A stretch of 64,000 nt of DNA from Polytrichum commune. Lineage: Eukaryota; Streptophyta; Polytrichopsida; Polytrichales; Polytrichaceae. This document shows, piece by piece, positions 46,370-57,979 of the stretch. The position numbers and the translations under genes are program-made. Below the pieces are notes generated by a model. That model made no database searches and was not told the origin of the DNA. It saw nothing but the letters and a program-made list of their open reading frames with translations. Where the stretch lies: contig OX485804.1 of NCBI GenBank assembly GCA_950295325.1, positions 38,874,001 through 38,938,000 on the forward strand, written 5' to 3'. The stretch's first letter is position 1. Each line of letters starts with the position of its first letter.

Positions 46370-46890
46370 GGGTTGAGTTACACCATGCACCATGAAGTCG
46401 GACCATGGAAGATGGCCTTTTTTCATGGCCCAACTTCATGGTCCACCTTTCATGGTCCGATTTCTTTGAAAATCAATTTACAAAGCCTTTGGGCCCCTCA
46501 TTAGGTGTAAACTCGATGTGAACCAAGAGGAATGACCATTCACCAAACAATGCATGTGGTAATTCTTTTGATATATGTCCAAAAATGGCAGTGTAAAAAA
46601 TCAATTTTTACCATTCTTTTTGTCTTCTCTTGTCTGCATCTTCTCATTCCCCTCCAAAAAAATTCAGTTTTTTTAATTATTATTACAATATTTCTTTGCC
46701 ATGGACACTTGCCTTTTTCCACCAAAGCACCTATTTTGCCTCTCCCACCGCAAAATCCATTGGACTCCATGGTCACTTTGGCATTTTTTCCTTTGTGTAA
46801 ACTGAAGTGGTCCCGGGACGAGTTCAACAACCAATCACAAATTTTACAAGGCCTTGGGACGACTTCATGGTCCATGGTGTAAACAACCCT
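46370..46890. mobile_element. MITE family B, copy 3
   Basis: About 520 bp. Starts GGGTTGAGTTACACCATG and ends CATGGTGTAAACAACCC(T), imperfect inverses. The interior parallels 21365-21816. Flanking trinucleotides do not match. Long open frames on both strands over the same DNA reflect the inverted structure and are not genes. Confidence 0.75.
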
Positions 46891-46902
46891 TTACGATGAG
46901 CT

Positions 46903-47788
46903 TCCATGTAGGCCGCCTGCCCACTAGATTCTAGGAAATAATGGGTCGGAGGTGTACGCTTGTACTTTAAGCACAAGCCATCATTCAACCACATTTTGGC
47001 GGTCCGCTAGAATGGGGAGGGTCGTGGACACATGCCGCTAGACTTCCATGCATTCATTAAAGAACCTTCAATTTACAAGTGCCGGTCATTGAAGGTTTTG
47101 AAGACCGGTTTTTAGAAGGAGGAGGAGTTTTTTACATGGAAGAGGAAGTTAGTAGTTGGACATGGTTTGAGAAGATGGGAGTTGCTAGTTGGCACATACA
47201 AACCCTACCCCACTAGATTCCCTCTACATTTGGACAACCATGATTAAGACCATTTGAAGACTCATGAGAACCAATGTTGGTCTAGAACTCCATCCTTGGT
47301 AATCGGGAGGAGGAGGAGGTTAGTAGGTAGGCCCAAATTTGAGAAGATGGGAGTAGCTACACTAAATATGGTATTTTATGTCATTATGGTGACTTTTCAG
47401 ATGATAATTCTTGTGAAAAAGTTAATAAATATTGTCATGGATGATGGATGAGTTTATCCATTATCCAAAACCCCACCTTTTCATGTCAACAACTTGTGAT
47501 GAAACATCGTCATGGATGATTTAAATTTGGACGAAAAACACTTGGGAATTGATAGTAATTGCAAAACTGTAAATCTACAATCCCCGACAAAATCACAAGG
47601 AATGACAAAAGATGTTGGGTTAACATTTAATGTTGGTGACACTATATTGTGGGTTACAATTAGTATTAAGCAAGAAAATTAGAATTGGTGGCATTTATGA
47701 ACCCTATTTTATCATATTTCCTCTACATTTGGATGGCTTTGTCCTTATTCTCACTAGAATCTAGTGGGTGAGCAGCCTACATGGAAAC
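46903..47788. mobile_element. TIR element family M, copy with nested family E element
   Basis: Outer ends CCATGTAGGCCGCCTGCCC and GGGTGAGCAGCCTACATGG are imperfect inverses extending about 35 bp. The interior matches 16437-16830. A family E element at 47357-47721 interrupts it, and part of the interior ('gagaagatggga', 'ggaggaggttagtagg') is duplicated at 47125-47180 and 47305-47350. Confidence 0.6.
47357..47721. mobile_element. TIR element family E, inverted copy nested in family M
   Basis: Starts CTACACTAAATATGGTA and contains the reverse of the 2158-2543 copy ('gatgataattcttgtg', 'gtcatggatgatggatgag', 'gtgacactatatt'). The right end is decayed (TATCATATTTCC). Confidence 0.65.
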
Positions 47789-50062
47789 TCACCCTTACTA
47801 AATCCAAAATGAACCCTTGTTCCTTGATTTGACCACTGGTTACAGATGAACCGATTGAGTTTGAGAAATAACCGGTTGGAGTTAAAGACTTCATCAAAAT
47901 TACGCATCATCTTAGTGGAATCTACATAATATATTTCAAATAAATAAAGGAAAACCACAATACAACAACACGTGAGCAATTGGGCTTGCAAATTCTAGGA
48001 CCTTGACCAATTATGCTCCAAAATCTCCATGGACACCGAGCCAATTGAGGTCGTAGCCACTTTCTCCATAAATTTATGAGCTCATACGAACATCTTATTC
48101 ATTACCAAAGTGAAGATTCTCATGCTCATTAAATGGTCATATACCCCTCCCCCCTTTTCTTTATGTTGACAATTGCGTTTGGAATGATGAACAAAGTTTG
48201 AGCACTCAGTCCAATCTTTTTAGTTTTTAGTTTTTTAATAGTTTTTTTTGGCGTGCGTGTTTCTTAGATATGCATGTAGCCAATTGCCACTCAAAACCAT
48301 GCGTATGAATAAGATAAGTAACTGAATTATACATGCTTCCCTTAATTTCTAATATTATTGTAGGAATTCAAAATTGCTACACTAAATGGTCAAGAAGAAC
48401 AACATAAAATGAAATTTAAAATGGTTTAAATTCTCAATCACTGGGAGAAACCTTGACCATTCCAACCATTTGTTGCGACTTGTCCGTTACAACTCATGGC
48501 AAGAAAATGTATAAAAAATCATTTTGGTGCCAATTCTCTCAATTTTGCAACCAAAAACCTCTAGTTGGCAACCATAATGATATTTTTTATGCATTTTCTT
48601 GCCATGATTTGCAATGGACAAGTTTTTTCTTGGTAAAGATGTCAATAGAAATGTGTGTTACATATTGCGAGGGGAGATAAAGGCATGACTCAACAAACCA
48701 TCATATTGAAGTCAATTTAAGGTAAGTGGGTTAATCCATTTACTTATCTTGATCAAACACCTTTATTTGAGTGGTGTGGTTAGGTTTAAATTCCATAATA
48801 AACGCCATAAAGACACACATATAGACATTTAAGAATAAAACATAGATATTTTCACGTGATAATGAATAAGATATTTACACAAGCTCTACATTTTGTGGGG
48901 AAAAAGGCATTGGAATTGATTTGGATTTGCTAATCATCGCATTTTAATTGTGTGCTTAAGATCACATTGCAAATTGCACCAATCAAGCTTTGGAGAAGGT
49001 GTTGCCTTGATATATCGATTTAATGAACACAATGTAACATGTTGAGACTAGGTACAAAACTTTCACTATACATGACGGACCACTAGCAACTTAGGGGTGA
49101 ACTCTCCATTGAAAACCTATATGAAGTGCATGTATGACTATGAATTAAAACCCCTTATATACGAGAAATTTATATACGGAAAAAATGTATACCCACTAAC
49201 GATAGGCTAGTAAGCATGCTTATGTAATCATACAAAGCTTTTCAATGCGATGCGATAAATGCCTCCACTACGTACACACAATATAAATTATGATATAGAC
49301 ATATATGAAAACCCTATGAAACGGACAAGGAAGTCATCAGGAACCACTACCATATGACAATGATGGTTGAAAACTTACAAATCAAATGAAACCAAAACAT
49401 CTAATGTCAATTTTTTTCTTTAAACCCTAGTCCTCCTTTCGTACATCTACCTTTACTTCAAAAAAATTAATAGCCTTTTTGAATGTACACACTAGAGAAA
49501 AACAATACCTCTCTTTTATGTATAGTGTGTATGCTAATGCCTTAAATAATACCCCTTTCTACACTCGCAATAATTTGTACATCGTATGAAGAGTCCACCC
49601 ATGGGGACTGATAATCGGGAAACTATTTATCTCAAAGCTTACAAGCGTAATATAGAAAGGTGGGATATGTATTAGGTATTTGAAGAGGAGAGTCGCGTCT
49701 CTTTGGTGTATGTTCTTAGATCCACACCTCATCACCACACACTATGATTCAATGACAATTGTTCGAATAAGATAAGACACCAAAAAGTATATTCACTTAA
49801 CTTAAGATATTGCCAAAGCTCTTGCCAAAGATGAACATGCTTTGAATGTGAGAGCTCAGTGCTAAATTTTGGACTCTCCTATGATTGATACTTCCAAATT
49901 TCATAGTTTATTCATACAATGTCCAAAAATTACCTTCTCAAATGTGTAAAGTCTTCATTTTTCAACCAAAAAGAGTCAAGACCTAACAAAAAACGAGGCA
50001 ATCCAAATAAGAGGAACTATGCTCAAATGCCATGAGGATGATGACCATACATGTGTAAGTAC
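47789..50062. other. Non-genic stretch with hairpin and family I repeats
   Basis: 48170-48300 and 48720-48960 carry family I segments. A long hairpin lies at 48476-48622. The 75-codon frame at 48453-48680 lies in that hairpin. No gene. Confidence 0.45.
48476..48622. repeat. Inverted repeat with about 58-bp arms
   Basis: CATGGCAAGAAAATGTATAA near 48497 pairs with TTATGCATTTTCTTGCCATG near 48606, and pairing extends out to CTTGTCC / GGACAAG. The loop is about 30 bases. Probably the core of a small fold-back element. Confidence 0.8.
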
Positions 50063-50409
50063 ACTAAGTAGTCCTATTACTACATGTCACAGTAATTTTC
50101 TAGAGCTCGCACCAATTATCATAATGAGAATTAATGAGGGCCACATTAATTTCCAACCCACACTAAATCTCTAGTAGGAAATTAGCGTGGGCTACATTAA
50201 TTGTTTATTATGTGAGCGACTATTTCATTTTGTGCTACTTTTGTCCTATAACTAATATCCAGTGTGTTGGTTTGAAGTCCTCACGAAGACTTAGGGAGAA
50301 GACCCAGGGCCTTGGACCCACATTAATTCCACCTCGACCTGAAAATTGGTGTGGCCCACGCTAATTATCTCCACACTTATTTCCACCCACACTAATAGGA
50401 CTACTTAGT
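50063..50409. mobile_element. TIR element of about 347 bp
   Basis: Ends ACTAAGTAGTCCTATTA and TAATAGGACTACTTAGT are exact inverses. Inner GTGTGGCCCACGCTAATT / AATTAGCGTGGGCTACAT-like blocks are also inverted. No coding capacity and no clear target duplication. It is the only copy seen. Confidence 0.75.
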
Positions 50410-50447
50410 CTAGTTATGAAATGAAAAGAAAAATAAATAATGATGTT

Positions 50448-50905
50448 CGGAGAGAGGGGATTATCATATATACATGCGTACCTCTCATCCATCCATCATA
50501 AAAACTTGACACTCTGTAGGTTTGTTTGCGTTTCATCTCAAATGACATCCAGTAAATTGATTCAAGGTCTTTAAAATCATTTCCAGTGTCAAATCAACTC
50601 TACAAAGTAACCTTTGGGCTGCATAATATTTCATGGTTTTAGGTTGGATGTACAAGGAAGAGGGGGATAATTATACATACAAGTGTACCTCTCATCCATC
50701 CATCCATCCATCCATCCATCAATCAAACCTGACCCCCTATAGGTTTGTTTGCGTTTCATCTCAAACGTCATCGAGTAACCGAATTCAAGGTCCTTAAAAC
50801 CATTTCCAGTGTCAAATCAACTCCAGAAAAATAACCTCCGGGCTGCATACAATTTCATGGATTCAGTGTTGGATGAATGAGAGGTTCCAGTCGTACGTAT
50901 ATGTG
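50448..50905. mobile_element. Two TIR family C copies in tandem
   Basis: Begins CGGAGAGAGGGGATTATC. The first unit runs to about 50645. A second left end (AAGAGGGGGATAATTATAC) follows directly near 50657, with a (CCAT)n tract at 50694-50718. Both units contain 'gtttgtttgcgtttcatctc' and 'ccatttccagtgtcaaatcaact'. The final right end is at about 50870-50905. Confidence 0.7.
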
Positions 50906-51540
50906 AATTTGAGCCGGTCGACCCTACTCCGTTCAAAAGTGTTGTAAGCCCATACATAGTTACCATAAGTGACTGTTAAAAGTTTGGGAAAAATTCCGGT
51001 CTGAAAAAAGCAAAGTTTTTTCAGGTGAGGAAAGTAAAGTACTTACAGTACTCCTTGGTGACTTGATTAGCATCCTTTGTACAAATTTCACAATTAAGAT
51101 CGGACATCAGCTTTGGTGCATAATGTGGGGGTGTTAATAAATGGTCCATGATACAATCATTAAATTTAATGTTACTGTTGCATAAAAGAGCCTGCTCAGA
51201 TGTTGTAAGCTTGCTTACAGTCGAAGTACATGGAATCCGGAACTTAATGAGGCCCTTTCATTTATGGACGTTCAAAGTGATAGTACTAATAACTTACATA
51301 CATTGGTATTTTGTTGGCCATATTAATGGGCGAGTTCCCTCGTCCTCAAAACCCTAAAGTACATGTGGGGTGTTATTCGGTTACTTTTCTTAATCGGACC
51401 CCTACATTTAATTGGTGTGTGTGGTTAGTTGAGGATCTAACCTACCTCATTCTAAATAAGCAGAAACTAAATAATAAACAAGTGCTAGTGCCCCCCCCCC
51501 CAAACAAAGAACCTACATAGGTGTAGTGTAAACACTCAAA
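50906..51540. other. Non-genic stretch
   Basis: No gene. 51370-51440 is a family I fragment. A C10 run lies at 51491. Confidence 0.4.
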
Positions 51541-51836
51541 TAAGGTAGAGGGGCACATTCCCGCTCGAATTTCATATTGGCATGTTCATTGGGGAGTTAT
51601 TAAGGGGGAATCAATCTTGGAAGATGTGCAAAGTACATTGGAAATTGGACCAATTGGAATAATTAATTTTGGATTAATATTGAATTAGTTATTGAATTAC
51701 CCAAAACCACTCACCCCAAAAATGTACACCATGATTTACATACAAATTTGAGGTACGAAGCTATAATGTACCTCTTGTTTGGATAGGTCTAGTGAGCGGT
51801 TTAAGGACCCGAGCGGGAATGTGCCCCTCTACCTTA
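51541..51836. mobile_element. MITE family G1 with 26-bp perfect TIRs
   Basis: 296 bp. Left AAGGTAGAGGGGCACATTCC and right GGAATGTGCCCCTCTACCTT are exact inverses and continue through CGCTCG/CGAGCG. TAA on the left and TTA on the right lie at the outer ends, either part of the TIR or an ambiguous 3-bp duplication. No coding capacity. Confidence 0.85.
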
Positions 51837-52558
51837 GAGTCCACCTACCACAAGCCAGGCAATAAACCCTACCACTGTACCAAGTGAACTCTTGAACTAT
51901 GGTAGGGCCAATGAGTTCATATCCACATCAATGTTCACTAGAGTTCACATTCCATTGGTTTTCTTTTCTCAACAATGAACACATTTGGGAAGATCTATGT
52001 ATTCACTTAAGGAATCAACATATCCCAATCACATTGAGAGTTGTTTCAATTAGCAATTGCAAATCATGAAGATTGTCATTTCAAGTTTCAGAATAAGAAC
52101 CGAGATGCAAAGCTGCAAGATGTCAAAATGAGGACTCTCTTCCTCTTCAAACAATCACATAGAGTAACTTAACTAAACCCTATTGTTTGTAATAGAGTAA
52201 ATATAATATAGAATAACCTAGAATAACATAACTTGACCGACCCTATGTTAACATAGAATAAATAGGGTGGGTTAAGTTATGAGTAATGTCAATTGTAGGA
52301 GACAACGGCCAATTGTGCTAGACACGGTTGTTGGGGTCGGGTAAGCCTAGAGGGGGTTTCAAATTCCGTTCTCCCGCTAGCAATTTGTGTCTTTCGCACT
52401 ACCTCTTGAGGTTGGCTGTAATTGCAAATGGGTCCATTCCTTGGTAGAGTGGGACATGTATTAGTTGGACCATGAAAAAATCACAAGAATGAGAGTTGTG
52501 GAGCAAATCATTTGGCCGAGCATTGTGGACCCACATGAGAGGTTGCAATGGTAGGGGG
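51837..52558. other. Non-genic stretch with family I
   Basis: 51950-52170 is a family I copy ('atcatgaagattgtcatttc', 'gcaagatgtcaaaatgagga'). 52190-52275 repeats 'tagaataac...aacttgacc' phrases. No gene. Confidence 0.4.
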
Positions 52559-53245
52559 CTAAGGTAGAGGGTGCTTAAACCAACACTTTAAGCTATTGCA
52601 CATACATATGGCTACATGGTTGATATAACAAATATATTTTCATATTAGTCTTTGTTGTAAACATAGGTATAAAGAAAGAAAAAATATTTTTAGACTCAAT
52701 TAGATATTTGATGAATATTCAAAGTCAAAACCACTAGCTTCCTTAAACCAATATATAGGTCTTGTGTATGACGCCCTTGGATATGATGAGGACCCTCGCC
52801 TTCATTGCCTAGAACCAACACAACATAGTTGGGTACTAGACCCAAGCTAGATCAAAGACCAATTAATAACAGTATGCAAAGTCACATGGCCATCTCCATG
52901 ATCCCACCTAGTTCGCTTGCAAAACCATCACCTTGCATCCTGGGTACCAACCCCCTTTGTGCTTTGTGGGCTTACCTTTGTGACTTTGTGAATAGAATGG
53001 CTATAAGCCACCCCCCCTGCAATGTAGAGAATGGCTAGAATATGCATTGACAAGCCACCCTACATAGACGTAGTGGAGGTTGCTATGAGGTGGCGCCACT
53101 AATGGCACCTAAAAGTGTCACTCTGTGGGCCCATACACTCCTACACTATGGGGAATGCTTCAAGGCACTAGAGTGTTGGTGATTGGGAGGCGTTTATAAG
53201 TGTTGGTTTTGGGTGGGGTGTTGGTTTTAGCACCCTCTACCTTAG
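52559..53245. mobile_element. TIR element family G2
   Basis: 687 bp. Left CTAAGGTAGAGGGTGCTTA and right TAGCACCCTCTACCTTAG are inverses, followed inward by AAACCAACAC / GTGTTGGTTT. The outer 11 bases resemble G1 at 51541. The 69-codon plus-strand frame at 52829-53038 has no recognised domain. Its right end is related to 2540-2583. Confidence 0.75.
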
Positions 53246-54030
53246 TTGTGTTAGGAGATGAGTGCAAGAGAGTGCAAAGTCCAATGTAGCACTGTGAATC
53301 TTACATAAGCTAAAGAGGTCACTCTTCTGGAGACTCTTATGTCCCTCCAAGTTTAAGGGTTTGTGGATTCGTTTGCAAAATCTAGTATTCTAATATAATT
53401 TTGGGATGGGAAAAATCATGTTGAGGGTCTTTTGTGAGAAATCCAACTAAGGTGTTGTTGGTGACCTTGGTTTTTGTTTTGTTTTTTTGAGTGTATCTTT
53501 GGAGCAAATGGAATGGCATTCAATTGCAAGTGCCATGACCACAAGGGAAACCAAATATTGCGCATCTTAGGCCTAACCTTCCAAGCAAACACCAAATTGC
53601 TCCTAGATGCAATAACACCTTAATGCACCAAATCAAGTCAAACTCAGTTGAAATGTCATGATAAGCCATTGTCGTGGGCTTTCTCAAGATCCTTGAGCGT
53701 CATGTGCCGCACAAACCTCCCTTAGTCAATAAGAGAATCTCATACAACTTGGTGAACTTTCTCAGCAAGCCACACCTTAGAATTGAAGACTTTGTCATTC
53801 CATTGCCGTTATTATCCATGGCAACCTATTCCAAAGAAAGAATCAAATTATGAGATTTCTAAGAGACTTATTCTTGTTCTTGTCAAATAAACATTGAAGA
53901 AGAGAGAAAGATATGTGCATGCCAAGATTACCATGCTTAGCAAAAAGTTGCCGCACAATATTGGAGGCGTACCACCACACTTGTTGACCCCAAAGAGTGT
54001 TAAAAAATTTGATGCTCCATTGTCTCTCAC
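53246..54030. other. Non-genic stretch
   Basis: No gene or bounded element. Frames on both strands at 53843-54094 overlap the same DNA and run into the family K MITE. Confidence 0.4.
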
Positions 54031-54033
54031 TAA

Positions 54034-54444
54034 GGGCCCGTTTACATGGGGTCTCAAATCCCAAGTCTTAAGTCCCAAGTGCCACTCATGTTAGCAAGTC
54101 CCAACATGGAGGGACAGTCCCAACTTTTGAGCCTCATGAAACCATTTAAATATGGCTAATTACCATTAAAATTGTATCTTGAATATTTTATGAAAAATTA
54201 TTCGCAAGACTTGTATTAAGAGTTGGGTCTAGCTTTTTGCTCAACCCAATTCTCAACACAAGTCCCAAGCCTCACCTCCAAAGAGTGTTGCCATGTAGGC
54301 ATCCATGTCATACTTGGGACTCAGGATATGGGATCCTGTGTGAAGTGGTAAGTCCCAACTTCCACACTCTCAACGGCTGAGATTGCATGGGTTGACCTTT
54401 AAGGACTTAAGACTTAGGACTTGGGACCCTATGTGGACCGACCC
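54034..54444. mobile_element. PIF/Harbinger-like MITE family K, copy with TAA duplication
   Basis: 411 bp, flanked by TAA (54031-54033, 54445-54447). Ends GGGCCCGTTTACATGGGG and CCCTATGTGGACCGACCC are imperfect inverses. The interior matches 27131-27533. Confidence 0.82.
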
Positions 54445-54447
54445 TAA

Positions 54448-54950
54448 GAGGACTACAACTCTTATCAACCTCATCCAAGATACTTTCACGCCAAGCGTTG
54501 ACGACCAACACTTTGTGGAGAACCAATTGTAAAATAATTGCCTTCTTTTGAGCCATGTCTCTATGCCTTGGATTCAAATTTTTACACTTGTTGTAAACTC
54601 TTCAACCAAAAGAGAGAGATAAACAACATTGGTATGTGGGACTGAGGTAAATGAGGGACACTTCACCTTGAACATAGCTGCGAGTTTACATGTGAACGTG
54701 AAATGGGTTTCCAAAGTTGGACTATGGGACAATCATTATTGCCTCCTATCGGAGGTGGTCCTTCTTGGTAACCATGTAAAGAGTTGGCCTAGAGTAGGGC
54801 CCTTTGTTGGTCGTGGATTATATATTAGAGTGTTATATGTTTATGTGGGTACCTTGTGGGTGAGTGTTATGTTGGCAAGGCATATGAATTTATTTCAACA
54901 TATCTTGGGCTTGATTCTCAAGGTTTTGGTAGGGGTTGGTGTCTATCCCT
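54448..54950. other. Non-genic stretch
   Basis: A 109-codon plus-strand frame (54629-54958) ends just before the Mutator-like element. No domain is recognised and it is treated as chance, though it is the longest unexplained frame in this part. Confidence 0.35.
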
Positions 54951-54959
54951 ATAACTGAG

Positions 54960-56534
54960 GGCGGACGTTAAAGTACCCCCTACGAACTTATAGGGGGCAT
55001 GTCAGATCAAAAAACAGGCTGCCCGCCCCCCCCACGGATGTCACTGTTCCGTCCATCGCGAAGGACGCGTAACACAGGTGGATGTCATTCAGGTTCGCGT
55101 CATTCTGGACATGTAATTCGTCATGCCGCAATAATCGGATCTAAGATCCTTAGATCTAGGGATTTAGATAATGGCGGCTAAGGTTGTGGCGGCCGTAAAG
55201 GCCAGCCGTTAGATGTAGGTATGACTTGATCTACGGCCAAGAAGACTTGGTGGTTGGAAAGGGTAGTCCTCCGAAGGGAGTGCGGGGGCTCATTCTTTCT
55301 TTCTTTCTCTTTCATTCTAGTGGTTAGGACTAGACTTCTCTCTCACACATTCTTGTGGTTAGCACGACTCCTTTCTTTGCCCCCTCTCCATGTATGTAGA
55401 TGCAATTAGTTGTTGAAGTATAGGAATAGAAATGAGGGACAAAGAGGTTTATGAGCCCTATGAATGTTGAATAACAGGGTTTTTGAACCCTATGAATGTT
55501 GAATGATAGGATTTTGAACCCTATTGAAGAGATGTGTTATTATCTAGTTGCATTAGCTTTGATATCTTAGGTTATTGGATGTTACTTAATGATCACTTAA
55601 TCTTTCCTTCCAGCAGTTCTTGCCTTTAGTCTATACACTTCATAATGAATTATATGTTCATCTATGTCATTCATTGTTTAAGACAGTCATTCATTGTTTG
55701 GTTGTCTGAATAACAAACACTGATGTAATTTTGGATGTCATTGTTCCGTCCATCGCAAACGACACATAACATAGGCAGATGTCATTCACGTTCGCGTCAT
55801 TCATGACATGTATTTTATCATGCCGCAATAATCGGATCTGAGATCTGAAAGTTAGGTGCGTGCGTTATTTATAATGAAATACATGTCCATTTATGTCATT
55901 CAATGTTCCAGACTAATCATTCACTGTTTGGTTATCTGAATACAAACATTGATGTAATTTTGGATGTCACTGTTCCGTCCATCTCGAACGACGCATAATA
56001 CAAACGGATGTCATTCACGACGGTGTCATTCATGACATGTATTTCGTCATGCCGTAATAATCGGATCTGAGATCTGAAAGTTAGATGCGACTGTTATTTA
56101 TAATGAAATACATGTCCATCTATGTCATTCAGTGTTCGAGACCAGTCATTCACTGTTTGGTTGTTTGAATAACAGTGTCTGTTAATGAGAAAGAAAGAAT
56201 GAGCCCCCGCACTCCCTTCGGAGGACTACCCTTTCCAACCACCAAGTCTTCTTGGCCGTAGATCAAGTCATACCTACATCTAACGGCTGGCCTTTACGGC
56301 CGCCACAACCTTAGCCGCCATTATCTAAATCCCTAGATCTAAGGATCTTAGATCCGATTATTGCGGCATGACGAATTACATGTCCAGAATGACGCGAACC
56401 TGAATGACATCCACCTGTGTTATGCGTCCTTCGCGATGGACGGAACAGTGACATCCGTGGGGGGGGGGCGGGCAGCCTGTTTTTTGATCTGACATGCCCC
56501 CTATAAGTTCGTAAGGGGTACTTTAACGTCCGCC
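54960..56534. mobile_element. Mutator-like element (non-autonomous) with long, near-identical TIRs
   Basis: 1575 bp. Left TIR 54960-55309 and right TIR 56187-56534 are inverses of about 350 bp with only about three differences seen by eye, one in a C run. Outer ends are GGCGGACGTTAAAGTACCCC and its inverse. The 9-bp flanks are ATAACTGAG (54951-54959) and ATAACGGAG (56535-56543). Long TIRs and a 9-bp duplication are diagnostic of the Mutator superfamily. The interior lacks a transposase and holds tandem repeats derived from the TIR. High TIR identity suggests recent movement. Confidence 0.9.
55628..56186. repeat. Internal tandem repeat derived from the Mutator-like TIR (period about 229 bp)
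   Basis: Units at about 55734 and 55963 begin GATGTCA(T/C)TGTTCCGTCC. They match the left TIR from 55037 through 'catgccgcaataatcggatct'. Each is joined to a 'gttatttataatgaaatacatgtcc...cactgtttggtt' block; a third partial block ends at 56186. The same TIR segment therefore occurs three times in plus orientation and once inverted. Confidence 0.85.
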
Positions 56535-56880
56535 ATAACGGAGAGCCACTTCACACATGAGACTGAGATTCCGTGACCATTACACTTCAAGCACTCTCAT
56601 TAGTGGAAAAGGCGGAGCCCATCCAAGTTCACTTCACACTACTCTTGAGGGACCAACGGAGCATGTGAATGCAAGATGGATGTAAAGTCTATATGGATTC
56701 CTTTATGGCATTGAATGAATCATGTTTCATGGTCACTTGGACTATTTTCAAAAACCACCTCTTGGAGGTAAGCCTAACACCAAACTGGGAGACCATGGAA
56801 CTCCGAATGCTCACAACCATTGATTTATCCTATTTTATCATGTGTGTGAGGATCCGCATGAATGGAAATTCATTGAAATA

Positions 56881-57142
56881 TATTGCAACAGTATTACAAA
56901 CTCTTACATCTGACATACTCTTGCACATAACATACGGTGCAAAACTAATGCAGACACAAACTATCTGTGTATATTTCTTTGTGTGTCAACTATGTGAGAG
57001 AAAGCCGCCATTTATGGCTAGGCAGGGGTTACAATGCTAGGTGACTTTTAGATCGTACTTAAGTAAACTGCTAGTTCTATATAGCACGGAAGCTAACTGC
57101 TAGTTAGCTTTTACTTCTATATAGTTAGCTTTTCCTTTAACA
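56881..57142 (-). repeat. Copia 3' LTR
   Basis: 262 bp, with the outer terminal TG changed to TA on the minus-strand reading of the end (56881 reads TATTGC against TGTTGC). It contains 'aagtaaactgctagttctatatagca' in common with the other LTR. The polypurine tract (minus strand CTCTAGATCGAGGAGGAG) lies directly next to it at 57143-57160. Confidence 0.9.
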
Positions 57143-57279
57143 CTCCTCCTCGATCTAGAGTTACCTCATTAAAAACTATTCTGTGATAAAACAAACATGA
57201 GTAAGGAAAAATTCATAGATCTAGAAAAGAGTATAACTCATAGATGGACTATCTCATGAAGTAATCTCATCCTAGCCTC

Positions 57280-57765
57280 TTATATTAATCTTCTATGGGT
57301 GTAGGTTGGAAGAGCCTTGGTTAACATATCAACTATATTGTGAGTTAAATCAACTTTCTTTACCTCAATGTGCCCGCTTTGTATGAGGTCCTGAGTGAAT
57401 CCAAATATCTGAAGGCAGATATGCTTGACCCAACCAATCTTGATGAATCCAACTCCTACTTGTGCGACGCATGTAATATTGTCTTCAAATATGACAATTA
57501 GCTTGTTATCTTGGGCGAGTCCACACAACTCCATGATAAGCTTGTGCATGTTGCATAACCATACTTCCTCCTTGGTAGCTTTATGAAAAAAAATCACCTC
57601 CGAGTGGTTTGCAGAGGTGGTTATGATGGTTTGCTTCACGGGCTTCCGTGAGATTGGTGCATTATTCTTGAGATAGATTTAGTTGATTTGGCATTTCCCA
57701 TAATTCTTATATGACTTGAAGCTGACATCAACGTATCCAACGGCCTTTGGAGTTTCATCCTTGGT
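57280..57765 (-). pseudogene. Copia RNase H domain remnant
   Basis: Minus strand. From the deletion junction it reads YTKDETPKAVGYVDVSFKS, then NNAPISRKPVKQTIITTSAN (in a second frame), HSEVIFFHKATKEEVWL, IVIFEDNITCVAQ, and VDLTHNIVDMLTKALP. These are the conserved copia RNase H blocks (SxKQ-x-x-x-ATSxNHSE; EDN; ADx-TKALP). A frameshift near 57640 separates two open parts. Confidence 0.85.
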
Positions 57766-57935
57766 GTATTCACAGGGCAATCCGGATAGTGAATGCAGAA
57801 CTTGAGCATCATAGCTAACAACTTTGGGAAGACCATGTTTCTGGTATTCAAAAGTGAAACTTCAAAGTGTGTTCCAAATGCATCAACTAGGACCAAAAAA
57901 TACATGATGGAGGGTTGATGGATCCACAAACATCA
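57757..57935 (-). pseudogene. Copia integrase fragment (start of catalytic core)
   Basis: Minus strand: LQGDVCGSINPPS in one frame, then LVLVDAFGTHFEVSLLNTRN and PKLLAMMLKF, matching the copia integrase start where VLVDA carries the first catalytic Asp. The reading is cut at PVNTPRM, where the sequence passes into RNase H, so the rest of integrase and all of reverse transcriptase are missing. Confidence 0.8.
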
Positions 57936-57979
57936 CCTTGCAGTCTTTGAAGTCTTGGTGGAAGTTTCGTTGGCAATTT

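Noticed and set aside
54629-54958. 109-codon plus-strand frame next to the Mutator-like element
   Set aside because: No domain, no matching splice structure or codon signal; not enough to call a gene.
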